Below are positions 1-9,605 of a DNA stretch of 64,000 bases, piece by piece. The notes beneath the pieces were generated by a model, which worked only from the letters and a program-made list of their open reading frames with translations, did not search any database and had not been told where the DNA came from. The stretch comes from Heloderma charlesbogerti (taxonomy: Eukaryota > Chordata > Lepidosauria > Squamata > Helodermatidae). Numbering within the stretch: position 1 is the first letter of the stretch; each line of letters begins with the position of its first letter. The stretch covers positions 1,798,001 through 1,862,000 of the forward strand of contig JANEZZ010001902.1 of the NCBI GenBank assembly GCA_026122225.1, given 5' to 3'. Position numbers and translations under genes: made by a program.

Positions 1-540
1 ATAAATGAGCCACTAGACTCTTTTCTGTGCTATTAGATTACAAGTCCCAGCAAACAGTGCTTCAGCTCTGATGTGCACAGACATTATTATACAAATAAGG
101 CACATCTTTTCTGTTTTAGCCTTAGAAGTATATACACAGCAAGACACTTCCCTTTGTTCACCAGTTGATGGATTTTTAAAAAAAATCTAGACGTGATCGG
201 TATTGAAACAAAACTATGCACAACCTAGATGCAGTTGTGTCATGTTCTGCAGTGGAAAGTTTTAAAAATACATGCCTGGAAGAACTAACAATGAATTCAG
301 TCAATTGTAATAGTGTATTGCATAGATTTAGCATGGGTGCTGAACATAGGCTTAAGTTCAAAGCAATACATGCTCGAATTGAAAGCCTTTTTAGCAATTG
401 CCATGAAAAGGATTAGAGGAGGTTATGAAGGTTCTGGCTAAACTGATGGAATAATAAGAGAGAATTCTTGGATAGTGTTTACCTGCTGAGGCTGTGAGTG
501 ACAACACATTAGCAGCTTAAAGACAACTCATCTGGTGAGC
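1..540. other. Unassigned AT-rich DNA
   Basis: I see no recognisable gene or repeat. The open frames are short (up to 73 codons), occur on both strands and resemble no family I know. Confidence 0.4.
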
Positions 541-543
541 TAA

Positions 544-760
544 GGGCCATTTCATACAAGGTGAATTTTCTACACAGAAACCACTTCTGTGTAGGAAACT
601 GTATGAATCTCATGTGTCATTTGTCATATATCTTTTTCAAGCCATATACTCATGGTAGAAAGCCACAGGCAACATGACAAACTACATAGGGTTCAAACAA
701 TTTGCTACATGAAACTGGCTACCCTATGCAAAATTCAAATTGTCATGTGTGAAGCACACC
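544..760. mobile_element. Possible PIF/Harbinger-type MITE
   Basis: The stretch is flanked by TAA at 541-543 and TAA at 761-763, as expected for PIF/Harbinger target duplications. The left end GGGCCATTTCATACA and the reverse complement of the right end (GGTGTGCTTCACACATG) are related but diverged. A small hairpin lies inside at about 569-598 (TTCTACACAGAA facing TTCTGTGTAGGAA). There is no coding capacity. The match to the cleaner element at 46805-46995 is limited to the GGGCC start and the duplication type, so the class is an inference. Confidence 0.4.
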
Positions 761-763
761 TAA

Positions 764-1934
764 GGCTTTCCTTGATCAACAGAAAATGATGGTCAGAAGT
801 TTGAATACTACTATGCCCCATTTGAAAAATCTACATGGCACAACTTGGGATTCTCTGGTACTAGCAATTTTCCTGTTAAGGTCAAAAGTGGTCTCTTAAC
901 TTTTGCTGAATTGGGTTTTGGCTTCTCACATTAAGGGAAATGAAAACAGGAATGTAAGTTCCTTGTTAGTTCTAAACAAGTGAGTTTATAAACTGAGTAG
1001 TGTGGGTCAGTGGTGCAGTGGTAAATTTTGAAGTGTAGGACATCATTATGACCGTCCCCATAGCTACATCCCCAAGGAGAGCCCACATAGTCAGGCCGCA
1101 GTGTTGATCCAGTCCTGTTGATAAGCAGCTTTCATCTCCAGCAGGGGCAGGTCTTTTGTAAAGCTAATGGGTCTTAATTGCTTGTTCAAAACCAAGCCCC
1201 CATTATGACAGGGATGAGTCACAGCAATGCATTATGCTGGGAAAATTCATTGCCACCAGCTACTGTGAAGATTGCAGCTGAGCTCAGAGGGAACATGGAA
1301 GCCTGAGTGGGGTGGCAAATGAAACCTGTTAATAAAAAGTGTTGGTGCCAGATCCCTGTGAGTCCTGTCTCCACTGCACCATGGGTGTGGGCTACTTCCT
1401 GATTTAGGTATGCCATAACAGCTTTCCAAAAGATGGAGGCATTCAGTTTTCTCTCTCATAATCAGCCAACTATTTGATTTTTATTTTTTTTGCTATTGCC
1501 TGCCCATTTCTTTCCCTCTTCAGGGTGTGTGGCAGTGAGGGGTAACATTCTAAAGTGGAGTTATCTTGCATGCAAGATTATTTTTAAAAAATTAAATCTG
1601 CAGAAGTGTCTGTTACTCGCATCACTTTCTGATCTTCTGCTTGCCTCTCAGCTAGAGAAATGCAGGGGAAATGGGTAGCTGTGTGGCAAGCTTTGACTTT
1701 CCCCAGCTTTCCTTGTGCTTTGTGTGTGTGCATGTGTTTACAGGTGGAGTGCTCCCTGTGTTGGAAATAATAAAGCTCTTCAGTTTTATAGCTGAACAAG
1801 CAGTTACGTGTATAATAAATACATGCCTGTCTGGTTTGGCCCTCAGTCTACCCCAGCCTCTGTCTGATTTATTCCTTGAACACCGAAATAAATCTTAAAC
1901 TGTTATCACAGGCAGAGATGTTATGAAGGAATAC
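764..1934. other. Unassigned DNA
   Basis: No confident gene or repeat. A GTGGTGCAGTGGTAA string near 1013 recalls a SINE promoter head, but no B box or SINE body follows. Open frames are short and appear random. Confidence 0.35.
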
Positions 1935-2152
1935 TTGATCATGGACCTATGGCCCAACTGGAGTCCACCCGGAGAAGAGACTTCAGTGTGGTGGCCCTCT
2001 TTCTACAGAACTCCCTGCCTCTGGAGGTCAGGCAGGTGCCAACACTTTGCTGTTTCCGGGGCCTCCTGGAAACGTCTTTCTTTCAAGAAGCCTTCCCTGA
2101 CTGACCAGTCACGGTTTTTATTGATATTCTGTTTTAAAAAATAAACAATCAT
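1935..2152 (+). mobile_element. L2-type LINE, 3' end fragment
   Basis: The sequence encodes a decayed C-terminus of an L2-type reverse transcriptase (valine-rich stretch, 'LQNSLPLEVRQ', then 'FFQEAFPD' and a stop), followed by a short 3' UTR. It parallels the better preserved L2 at 20336-20955, with the same order of motifs and the same GGTTTTTATTGRTATTCTG downstream of the stop. It is strongly 5'-truncated, as is usual for LINEs. Confidence 0.6.
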
Positions 2153-3137
2153 ATAAGTAAGGCTTTGGATCTTGTAAGCAAGGCCATAACCATATTTGGC
2201 CTTCCAGCCCTCCCTATCTTGGCCCTTCCTCCAAGCTCGGCCCTCTCCCCCAAACCCTGCACCCCCTCTAAGTTTAGATGTTACAGAGAGACAGGCTGAA
2301 TAACTACCAGCAATAAAAAGGCTGTGTTAATTTAGTCAGATGACCTTACTTCCACACCCATACCTGCAATTTTCATAGGAACAAAGCTCCCATTGAAGCA
2401 AACATTCCCTTTTTTCTATGCAGATTTCAGGTAACAGAAGCCCAATTCAGATTGCGACCACAGTGGGGGACAAGAGAAAATAAACTATATAACGGCATGC
2501 TATGTATTAAAGGTAGCATGCAATTTTGCCCTGAAGTAGCGGCCGCTACCACATACTGTGGTAACACAGTCCTCACTTTTAACTATGCACTTATTTATAG
2601 CAGTATGTTATTCAGGGTGCAGTCCTATCAGGATGACTGTAAGCCTCCAAACCCGGAGGCCTACAGCCATCCAGTGCAGAACAGGAGGAGCCACGGAGGT
2701 GATCTCCACCTCTGTGCTCCTCCTGTTCTGCATTTCGGCTAGATGGGCTTTTTCTCCCATTTAGCTGGGGCTCGGTGGAGTGGGAGGGTAAGCCAGCCTC
2801 CCCAGTCCCCTCCCCTTCCTGGCCACCAGCATGCCTTTCCCTCCACCCCGAGGTCACCTTTGCAGTTGCTGGTGTGGTTCTCTCCACTCCAGCTGTGAGG
2901 GGGAGGGGGTGGGAGCTTGGACTCCTGGGTCTGAGGTTGGAGTGCTGAGTCCGACCTTGGATCCAGAAATCCAAACTATCCTATTGCCTCCCAGACTCTG
3001 TCTGGGGAGCCATAGGATTGCTCTCTTATTATGAAGACATATGGCAAAGTCAAGCCTTTAACAAATCCTGAACTTTTGATCTCCATTGTATAGAAATATA
3101 ATTGAGATTTCATTGGCTGCAATTGTATACAGACTTT
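2153..3137. other. Unassigned DNA with a small palindrome
   Basis: It contains a 16-bp perfect inverted repeat, 2675-2690 against 2717-2732 (TGCAGAACAGGAGGAG arms) with a 26-nt loop, in a CT/AG-rich context, and a NotI-site palindrome near 2538. Around 2607-2640 there is a possible remnant of the palindromic MITE family listed at 55238. No gene is recognised. Confidence 0.35.
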
Positions 3138-3370
3138 TAAAATTTTTATTGCATTTATATCCCACTTTTTTCCCTCCAAGGAACCCAAGGCGGCATACAT
3201 AATCCTTCTCCTCTCCATTTTATTCTCACAACAACAACCCTGTGAGGTAGCTTGGGCTGAGAGTCTGTGACTGGCCCAAATTCACCCAGTGAGCTTCCAT
3301 GGCTGAGTGGCAGCTAGAACCCAGATCTCCTGGCTCCCAGTCCAACACTCTAGCCACTACACTACACTGG
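3138..3370 (-). mobile_element. MIR-type tRNA-derived SINE
   Basis: On the minus strand the head reads TAGTGTAGTGGCTAGAGTG (A-box-like), then GGTTCTAGCTG (B-box-like). A CORE/MIR-like body follows (a TGGGCCAGTCACAGACTCTC-type motif, then GTTGTGAGAATAAAATGGAG), and then an L2-like tail with CGCCTTGGGTTCC. The T-rich side lies at 3138, consistent with minus orientation. A second copy is at 25002-25220. Confidence 0.65.
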
Positions 3371-3375
3371 GAATA

Positions 3376-3430
3376 AGGCTAACTGAACTCAATGTGACTT
3401 ACTTCTCAGCTGACATGTATAGGATTGTGT
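3376..3430. repeat. Half of a palindromic MITE
   Basis: It holds the motif series TGAACTCAATG, GACTTACTTCT and GACATGTATAGGATTG. These match one arm of the palindromic family at 55238-55335. Only one arm is kept. Confidence 0.5.
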
Positions 3431-3535
3431 AGTTAATCTAATTTCTACATATATAGTGCCAGTGTTAATCTAATGATACATATAAGTAATATGTCTGGAT
3501 CATCTGATTCCAATTTCTAGGGGCCTAAAGTAGAT

Positions 3536-3580
3536 TTTTTTTTCTGATCAAGCTACCTTTTTTTTCTGATCAAGCTACCT
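3536..3580. repeat. Tandem duplication, 22-bp period
   Basis: Two head-to-tail copies of a unit ending in CTGATCAAGCTACC, starting near 3536 and 3558 and preceded by T runs. This fits replication slippage. Confidence 0.8.
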
Positions 3581-3979
3581 TTCACACTAAGTGGTCACTT
3601 TACTCCTGGCAGGCTTATAAAATTGAGGTTATTTGATTTGGATATTTCCTCAGAATAGATTGAATCTGGAGTGAGGCAGTGACATTTCATCTGCGAGTTC
3701 ACAAGACAAGAATCCCTTGCAGGGCCTCTACTCATCAGAGTCATAAGCCCTATTTCATCACAAGCCGGCAAGAAATTGCAACCACAAATGAGAAAAAGAG
3801 AACAATATAAGGCACCAACGGCATTTAGACTGAGACAGCAAGTGAGACGCGCACAGATCTCCTTAGCTAGGTTACAGGGCAAGAGTGTGAGTTTGATCAA
3901 ATATGGGAGATTAAAGTAAAAAACCCATATTCAGTCCTGACTCTCAGCAGGAGCCTGGTGTCTCTGTCTACCTATCTCT

Positions 3980-3981
<2 letters not shown>

Positions 3982-4012
<31 letters not shown>
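3982..4012. repeat. (GT)n microsatellite
   Basis: About 15 uninterrupted GT units. Confidence 0.95.
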
Positions 4013-4014
<2 letters not shown>

Positions 4015-4173
4015 GAAAAGTGAGTTAAAAATGATAATCTACTTTGTATACTATAAAGTCCTTTTTTTGTCTTCATTAATGATTACTATAATACCTTCAT
4101 TTTATTCTGTGACACATTGATCTCACTTCATGTTGCAAATATAACCAGAAAAGTGGTTGGTATTGGTAAGAGT

Positions 4174-4284
4174 TTGTTGTTGTTGTTCAGTCGTTCAGTC
4201 CTGTCCGACTCTTCGTGACCCCATGGACCATAGCACGCCAGGCCTTCCTGTCCTCCGCTCTCTCCCGGAGCGTGCTCAAGTTCA
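4174..4284 (-). mobile_element. Bov-B LINE, 5'-truncated tail with TSD
   Basis: About 111 bp of Bov-B 3' end (minus strand). It covers the last codons of the ORF (the VHGVTKSRT region), the GAGTCGGACA motif and an (AAC)n-type tail, seen here as TTGTTGTTG. It is bracketed by a perfect 13-bp direct repeat TATTGGTAAGAGT at 4161-4173 and 4285-4297, so it is an independent insertion. The truncation point lies within a few bases of that at 11709-11818. Confidence 0.93.
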
Positions 4285-4559
4285 TATTGGTAAGAGTACA
4301 GCACCACTCTTTCCTGGAGTAATTTCAAGTACGGTGTTTCTACACTAGCTGTACCACAGTGCGCAGTGTTTCTACACTGGTCATTGTGTTCCATGTGGCC
4401 TTTGAAGGGGATGTTTGGTGTGGGGCTGCAGCTGCTGCTCTTCACTGCATTGTCACTGACCCGAGTAGGCAAGGAAGAAACCGGTGGTGATGGCAAGGAA
4501 CAGCTAGTGCTACTGGCTTGCCTGACTGCAGCTGGCCAGAGTGTGGCAAGGAGCTTCTT

Positions 4560-4593
4560 GCTCTGGGAGGTAGATTGCTCTGGGAGGTAGATT
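4560..4593. repeat. Tandem duplication, 17-bp unit
   Basis: GCTCTGGGAGGTAGATT occurs twice head to tail (4560-4576 and 4577-4593). Confidence 0.85.
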
Positions 4594-4636
4594 GGGAAAG
4601 CAAACAGATGGCACCACAGAGCTGGTTTTTCTTATG

Positions 4637-4925
4637 TATTTTATTTAAAACATTTGCATCCTACCCTATATCATTAAGATCTCAGGGCGGCGTACAATAA
4701 AATAAACCTAAACAGTGTAAAACAAATAATTTAAACAGCTAAAAATGTATTAAACTATTTAGCAAGCTAATACCAATTTGAAAATCTAAAACAAAAAACA
4801 TTTAAAACAGTGTGCAACTTTAGGGAATTCAATTAGCCCTCAAAGGCTTTGGTGAAAAACCATGTTTTAACCTGGCGCCGAAATGAAACCAATGTCTGCG
4901 CCAACAAGCCGCTTCCACCACTCTT
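4637..4925 (-). mobile_element. L2-type LINE, 3' end fragment
   Basis: The minus strand encodes LVSFRRQVKTWFFTKAFEG followed by a stop, the usual end of an L2-clade reverse transcriptase ORF. An A/T-rich 3' UTR follows, running down to about 4637 with GGCGGCGTACAATAAAAT (plus-strand reading). No upstream catalytic domain remains. Confidence 0.65.
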
Positions 4926-6072
4926 AGGATATATGGGTTGTGGCAATGCAATGTGGGTGCAATGACCCTCATGCCAGGGGAATCACTGCACCCTCACTAC
5001 TGCAGCTACATCCCTCCCTCCCCCAAAGCCTCCCCCCCCAAGCCTCCCCCCCCAAGCCTCCCCTGAGGGTTGGGGAACCCTCACAAACAGCCAGAGATGT
5101 TCCTCAGTGCCCCCTCCCATTGCCCATCAGGCAGAGACAACTTGTACAATGTCAAGGGTGAGACCAGCAGCATGGCCCAGCCCCCTCCTCCAGGCAGAGA
5201 GTGAACGAGCAGATGATGCGGTAGGAAAGGGGAGCACAGGAGGCAAGAAAACATCCCCCAGAATTTTGCCTGAAGAGGAATCTCCACATCCGTTTCACAT
5301 TTTACTTTTGGTCATTTAAATACCTCCTGCACAGCTCAAGAGAGTGCTGTTCCTGCTCAGTACTTCTGAAGCTGGCATTAATTAAGGGGACAACAAAGTT
5401 AACTGACCTTTATCTTATAAATATAAACTTTCTTCATCCACAACCCCATCGTCAGCTGGGAGCTGTTCTGGCACTTAAAATATCAAGTGCGAATAACCTC
5501 ATTTCTCTAAAATATAGCACTCCCTCTATTTCTGCACAGGAAAAATATTTTTTGCTCTCATTTGCTGCTGCTCTGTGTCACATCATATTGGCTTAGATCC
5601 TAACTTTCCTTCTGTTGAAGAAAGAGTTGATGGAATGCAATGGAATGGGGCTTTCTTGACTCCCCCTTCCCTCTGCAGCCCTGGGCACCCTCTGAATATT
5701 TGCTCCTCTGGGTGAGAAAATCTTTCAGGATGGAATAGTTAAGTAGTGGGGATGGGAGTGGGGGCTGCACATGGAGGGGGGAGTTGGCAGAAAGCTCACC
5801 TCACATGAACAGAGAAGCAATTTCAGTTCCAAGCTGATGTAATAGGGGATGGTGAATGCACTCAATCTTCCCCCTCCTTCACTAACAAGGTATCTTTCTC
5901 TCCAGTAATAACATATTGAATCACTGGGGTAATTCATCCACCAAGAAGAAGTGAGATGCTAACTTGATTGGACCAGCTTAGTTAAAGATAATTGGTCAGG
6001 CTCCCAAAAATGTGCATGGGCATGTACTTGAGCTCATGCATTGTGGCTTCCCTGATTTCCCTTTCTGACTGC
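4926..6072. other. Unassigned DNA
   Basis: It contains a short tandem array of about 15-bp units (AAGCCTCCCCCCCC) at roughly 5024-5061. I recognise no gene or named repeat. Open frames are at most 73 codons. Confidence 0.35.
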
Positions 6073-6470
6073 GGGCTTCTTCACATGAAGCTTTTATCCT
6101 GCTATTGAGATTGGTTACTCACTGAGGTTTGTGGGTCTTTTAGATGACATCATCAACCTCCAGGGCATCTCCCACACTAAATGACCTTTATTCCATTTTC
6201 TAAAAGATTGGAGATAATGATCTATCAAATTACCTCGCTTGAGTTCTGCTTGATTTCCCTTGTAAAAAAGAAAAGCCGCAATAAGAGGAGCTAGACCACA
6301 GCGCCATCTAGCAGCTGTATAATGAAACATATGGAAGACTCAGATAAGGGGGAAAAGGAGGGGGGAAAGGAAGTGAATGTAAAGGGAGTCCATAGTGATC
6401 CTACACTTAAAAGGGAAGCAGAAAGCCCCATTTTAAATGCGGGATTTTTAGGCTGATGTAGAGATGCTCT
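6073..6470. repeat. Unclassified dispersed repeat R1, copy 1
   Basis: About 398 bp aligns by eye along its whole length with 13780-14165. Shared landmarks in the same order are TTTTATCCTGCTATTGAGATT, CAACCTCCAGGGC, ACTAAATGACCTTTA, AGAGGAGCTAGA, GGAAGACTCAGATAAG, GAAAGCCCC and GTAGAGATGCTCT. I see no terminal inverted repeats and no long ORF. It carries a ~25-nt segment after GAGCTAGA that copy 2 lacks. It does not match a family I can name. Confidence 0.75.
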
Positions 6471-6548
6471 GCATCTCCTTATACCATCGCAGGTTGCACC
6501 CCCAAATCCCTTGAATATTGGGAGAGGTTTGCCCCTTTGCACAATTGA

Positions 6549-6713
6549 AGGTTCCCTTCACTGTGTTAGATCATGACCATCAAGTGCAAATTTTTGAACT
6601 ATGCATTCTTCTTCAGGCATAAATGTTCAATGCAAATACATTTATGCCTGAAGAAGAATGCATAGTTCAAAAATTTGCACTTGATGGTCATGATCTAACA
6701 CAGTGAAGGGAAC

Positions 6714-6715
<2 letters not shown>
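6549..6715. repeat. Perfect inverted repeat, 77-bp arms
   Basis: Arm 6549-6625 is the exact reverse complement of 6639-6715, with a 13-nt spacer (6626-6638). The outermost 12-mer AGGTTCCCTTCA appears a third time at 6766-6777, beyond the adjacent AT microsatellite, in the same orientation as the left arm. A transcript across it would form a near-perfect 77-bp hairpin. Zero arm divergence means it is very recent, kept by conversion, or an assembly artefact. Confidence 0.97.
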
Positions 6716-6766
<51 letters not shown>

Positions 6767-6776
6767 GGTTCCCTTC

Positions 6777-6809
<33 letters not shown>
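6716..6809. repeat. Compound (TA)n/(GA)n microsatellite
   Basis: (TA)n at about 6718-6756, then AAATAAATAGGTTCCCTTCA, then (AT)n from 6778 and (GA)n up to the SINE head at 6810. The segment from about 6704 to 6777 is itself an inverted repeat centred on the first (TA)n. Confidence 0.95.
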
Positions 6810-6810
<1 letters not shown>

Positions 6811-7143
6811 GGACCGCGGTGGCTTAGTGGTTAAGACGCTGAACTGCAGACTGGAAGGTCGGCAGGTCAGCAGTTCGAGACCCGAGTGCTGCGCGACGGA
6901 GTGAGCTCCCGTCTTCAGTCCCAGCTTCTGCCAACCTAGCAGTTCAAAAGCAAGAAATTGCAAGTAGATAAATAGGTACCGCCTTGGCGGGAAAGGTAAC
7001 AGCGTTCCGTGCACCTCGGTGTTCAGTCACGCCGGCCACATGACCACGGAAGCGTCTTCGGACCGCGCTGGCTCTTCGGCTTAGAAACGGGGATGAGCAC
7101 CGCACCCTAGAGTCGGACACGACTGGTTGGGGACACCTTTACC

Positions 7144-7147
<4 letters not shown>
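6810..7147 (+). mobile_element. Sauria-type SINE, full length
   Basis: The tRNA-like head has A box TGGCTTAGTGGTT and B box AGTTCGAGACC. A unique body follows (CTGCCAACCTAGCAGTTC, CATGACCACGGAAGCG), then the tail GAGTCGGACACGACTGG and ACACCTTTACC. The GAGTCGGACACGACT tail is shared with the Bov-B 3' end in this window, consistent with mobilisation by Bov-B. It is embedded between (GA)n and (TA)n tracts, so no target duplication can be read. Confidence 0.92.

Positions 7148-7199
<52 letters not shown>
7148..7199. repeat. (TA)n microsatellite at SINE tail
   Basis: About 25 TA units directly follow the SINE 3' end, then AAATAAATAAAA. Confidence 0.95.
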
Positions 7200-7204
<5 letters not shown>

Positions 7205-7405
7205 AATAAAAATAGATGTTGCTACCACCCTAGGCTGCTGTTTACTTACTGGAGAAGCCTGTTGATCTTTAGACCAAATGAAATACGAGGCCAGAGTGGG
7301 CTGTTCTAATTAGAATGCAAATAGTCCTAGCATAGAGCCCTTGAGTTCTGGTCTTTCAGAGCCAAAAGTGAATGAAAAACGTTTAGCAAAAGAATATCTC
7401 TCTCT

Positions 7406-7411
7406 CACACA

Positions 7412-7447
<36 letters not shown>
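7406..7447. repeat. (CA)n microsatellite
   Basis: CA units preceded by a short (TC)n and CACTCACACA imperfections. Confidence 0.95.
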
Positions 7448-7450
<3 letters not shown>

Positions 7451-7854
7451 AGTTCCCTGTGGCTTTACTGAACCCTCATAAAACAAAGAGCAAATTCAGC
7501 CAAATGAAACAGTCATTATATTAGCATGATTAATTTAGGATAGCTCACTGAGTGCCTTTGGTTTAATTTGATGGTATTACCTAATGGTAGAAGGCTTTGG
7601 TCTCCTGTGTCTCAAGACAAAGTCCCATCTCTCAAAGTAGATAGCATGGAAGAGATAAAGAAATTCCTCAATTAATTATAAATGTCATTGAAGATTTTTC
7701 TTTCTCAAAATACTAGAACTTCTGTATTCATTCCGAGACTGATTAGGAGAATGTTCAGAACAAAAAATAAGTATTTCTCATATAATTTACTTATGGAATG
7801 TTTTGCCATAAGATGCAGTGATGACCACTAACCTCCAGGATGTTAATTCTAAAG

Positions 7855-8445
7855 AAAATTACTATACAGTATACGTGTGGCATTATACACCTACCAAGAT
7901 TTTTAGAATGTTCCCAGCAGTAACAATTATATGTTGGAGGTGTAGAAACAGAAGGGGGGCTTCTGCCCACCTATGGTGACATTGTAATCTGGTTAAAGAT
8001 AATTGGAAGGAGATCAGAGGTGGTATTAGAGAAATCACAAGTTATGAGTAGCAGTTAACCCCAACAACGATACTCTTAGGAGATATCAAAAATTAGATCC
8101 CTAGCGATTCCATTGTGATGGTGAGTTATCTACTAATAGTGGAAAGGATTCTATTAGTGAAAGCCTGACAAATAAATTGTATACCATTGCAGAGTGAAAA
8201 AAGAAGATCTGGATGGTTTTGTTGATGAAAAATTAACAAGTTATAAGTCATTATGGGGTGGAAGGATGAACTCCATACAGGCATTTCAAAACAATTTTTT
8301 TTTTTTTACTAATTATTGTAACAGGCATAGGCCCCGAGAGCTAGCAACCTTGGATATACTTTATACGAGTTAAAGCTCCTATATAGAAATTTGTAAATGA
8401 CTGTATATGGATATTTCTAAAAAAAACAGAAATTAAAAAAATAAA
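7855..8445 (+). mobile_element. L1-type LINE, ORF2 C-terminus and tail
   Basis: The conceptual translation, with frame breaks, gives CWRCRN (the cysteine motif of L1 ORF2 C-termini), then an ILLGDI-like block, a SDSIVMVSYLLIVERILLVK stretch and EKRRSGWF. This order is typical of the L1 ORF2 end. The 3' end is A-rich (8415-8445). It is heavily 5'-truncated and inactive, and is the only clear L1 fragment I see in the window. Confidence 0.65.
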
Positions 8446-8850
8446 GTCATGTATCTACCAATGCCTTTTAGCCATGATAGTGTTTGTTTCTTAAACCTCC
8501 ATATTTAGAATGCATCTGATGACCAGAAGCTGGTAGCAAATATCAGATGGCTATTTCATGATGCCCTGCTTATGACTAGTGATGGTTATGGAATATGTCT
8601 TAATTGGATTCTGCTGTGGTTTTGAGATTCTGTATTTCCAGCATGGTTTCCCAGATTGTAATTTGGTGATGTGGATCATTTTTGGGATTAGATTATGGAG
8701 CAGTATTTTTTTTTCCCCAGGGGAAAAGTAAGCTGCTAAAATTTTTGAAAAAGCAGTGTTCCCCGCACTCCTTATTTTAAAAATTTATGAAATGATGCAA
8801 CGGTGAAATGATGGAATACTCTATAGTGAAACTGCAATCAATAAGGAGGT

Positions 8851-8973
8851 TGAAAGAGGCTGGAACTTCCAAAATGCCTGGTGGATGGCCAAAAGCAACC
8901 CATGGCCGAAGAATCTCTTGTCCCAAAGATCTTTTGCTCCCCACCAGACATTTTGGGGTTGCAGCCTCTTTCA
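8851..8973. repeat. Imperfect inverted repeat, MITE-like
   Basis: Left arm begins TGAAAGAGGCTGGA (8851) and the right arm ends GCCTCTTTCA (8973). Both arms also share AAAATGYCTGGTGG in inverse orientation, giving arms of about 50 bp. No target duplication was recognised. Confidence 0.55.
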
Positions 8974-9097
8974 TCTCTCAATTCATTTCAGTGGGGACAT
9001 CCTCACAGTTGTGAAACTGTGGATAATTCTTTTTAAAAGAGAAAAGCAATTTAATTATTTTAAATGAAACAAATCTGTACAGAATTCTGCCATCTAT

Positions 9098-9308
9098 GGG
9101 CAATATCCTTTTTGACACTGGCAGTAGCATAGATTGCATTGTGCTAGTGTAAGCGACCTCCAGCGCAACACCAATAATGTTTGCTGGTATGATGGGTTTT
9201 CCTAAAAAACCTGTCACACCAACAATGCTGTCGCCTGTTGCACAAGAAGTCGCTTGTGCTAGCACATTGTGATTTACATTAGCAATAGTGTCGAATAGGA
9301 TACTGCCC
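9098..9308. mobile_element. Palindromic MITE, ~211 bp
   Basis: The ends are GGGCAATATCCTTTTTGACAC and the inverse of GTGTCGAATAGGATACTGCCC. Homology of the arms continues inward (TTGCATTGTGCTAGTGTAAGCGAC against GTCGCTTGTGCTAGCACATTGTG). It has long diverged terminal inverted repeats and no ORF. The superfamily is not determined because no clean target duplication is visible. Confidence 0.7.
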
Positions 9309-9426
9309 CATGTTCTGAAATCTGGATTTTCATCTGGTATTAAACCAGAATGGAAAAAACAACTAGATATCGCAATTCCAGAATAGAAATCTTCCCATCC
9401 CACCCAACCTTCTCAGAGTCACTGGG

Positions 9427-9605
9427 CTGGCTCACATGATTGCAGTGAGGGAAATAAGCCCAACATCGCCCCATGGGTTATTTGAGGGTTGAAAATAAGC
9501 CATGCCACCTGGGTTCAGACGACATGGCGAGCTGTGCCAGTGAGGGTAATAATGAACTGGCATACATGGTGGGGTTACCATGCCATGATTGTGTGAACCA
9601 GGTCA
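9427..9605. repeat. Probable degenerate palindromic element
   Basis: CTGGCTCACATGATTGC at the left faces ATGATTGTGTGAACCAG at the right in inverse orientation. An internal CTGGGTTCAGACGACATGG resembles the ends. Likely an old MITE, but boundaries are uncertain. Confidence 0.4.

Noticed and set aside
1004..1070. SINE promoter-like GTGGTGCAGTGGTAA
   Set aside because: No B box, SINE body or tail follows within the expected distance.
2530..2552. GTAGCGGCCGCTAC (NotI-type palindrome) as a cloning-vector junction
   Set aside because: No vector sequence on either side; a short natural palindrome is enough to explain it.
6549..6715. The palindrome as a CRISPR repeat or a bacterial terminator
   Set aside because: The context is clearly vertebrate nuclear DNA, with a single pair of long arms and no spaced repeat array.
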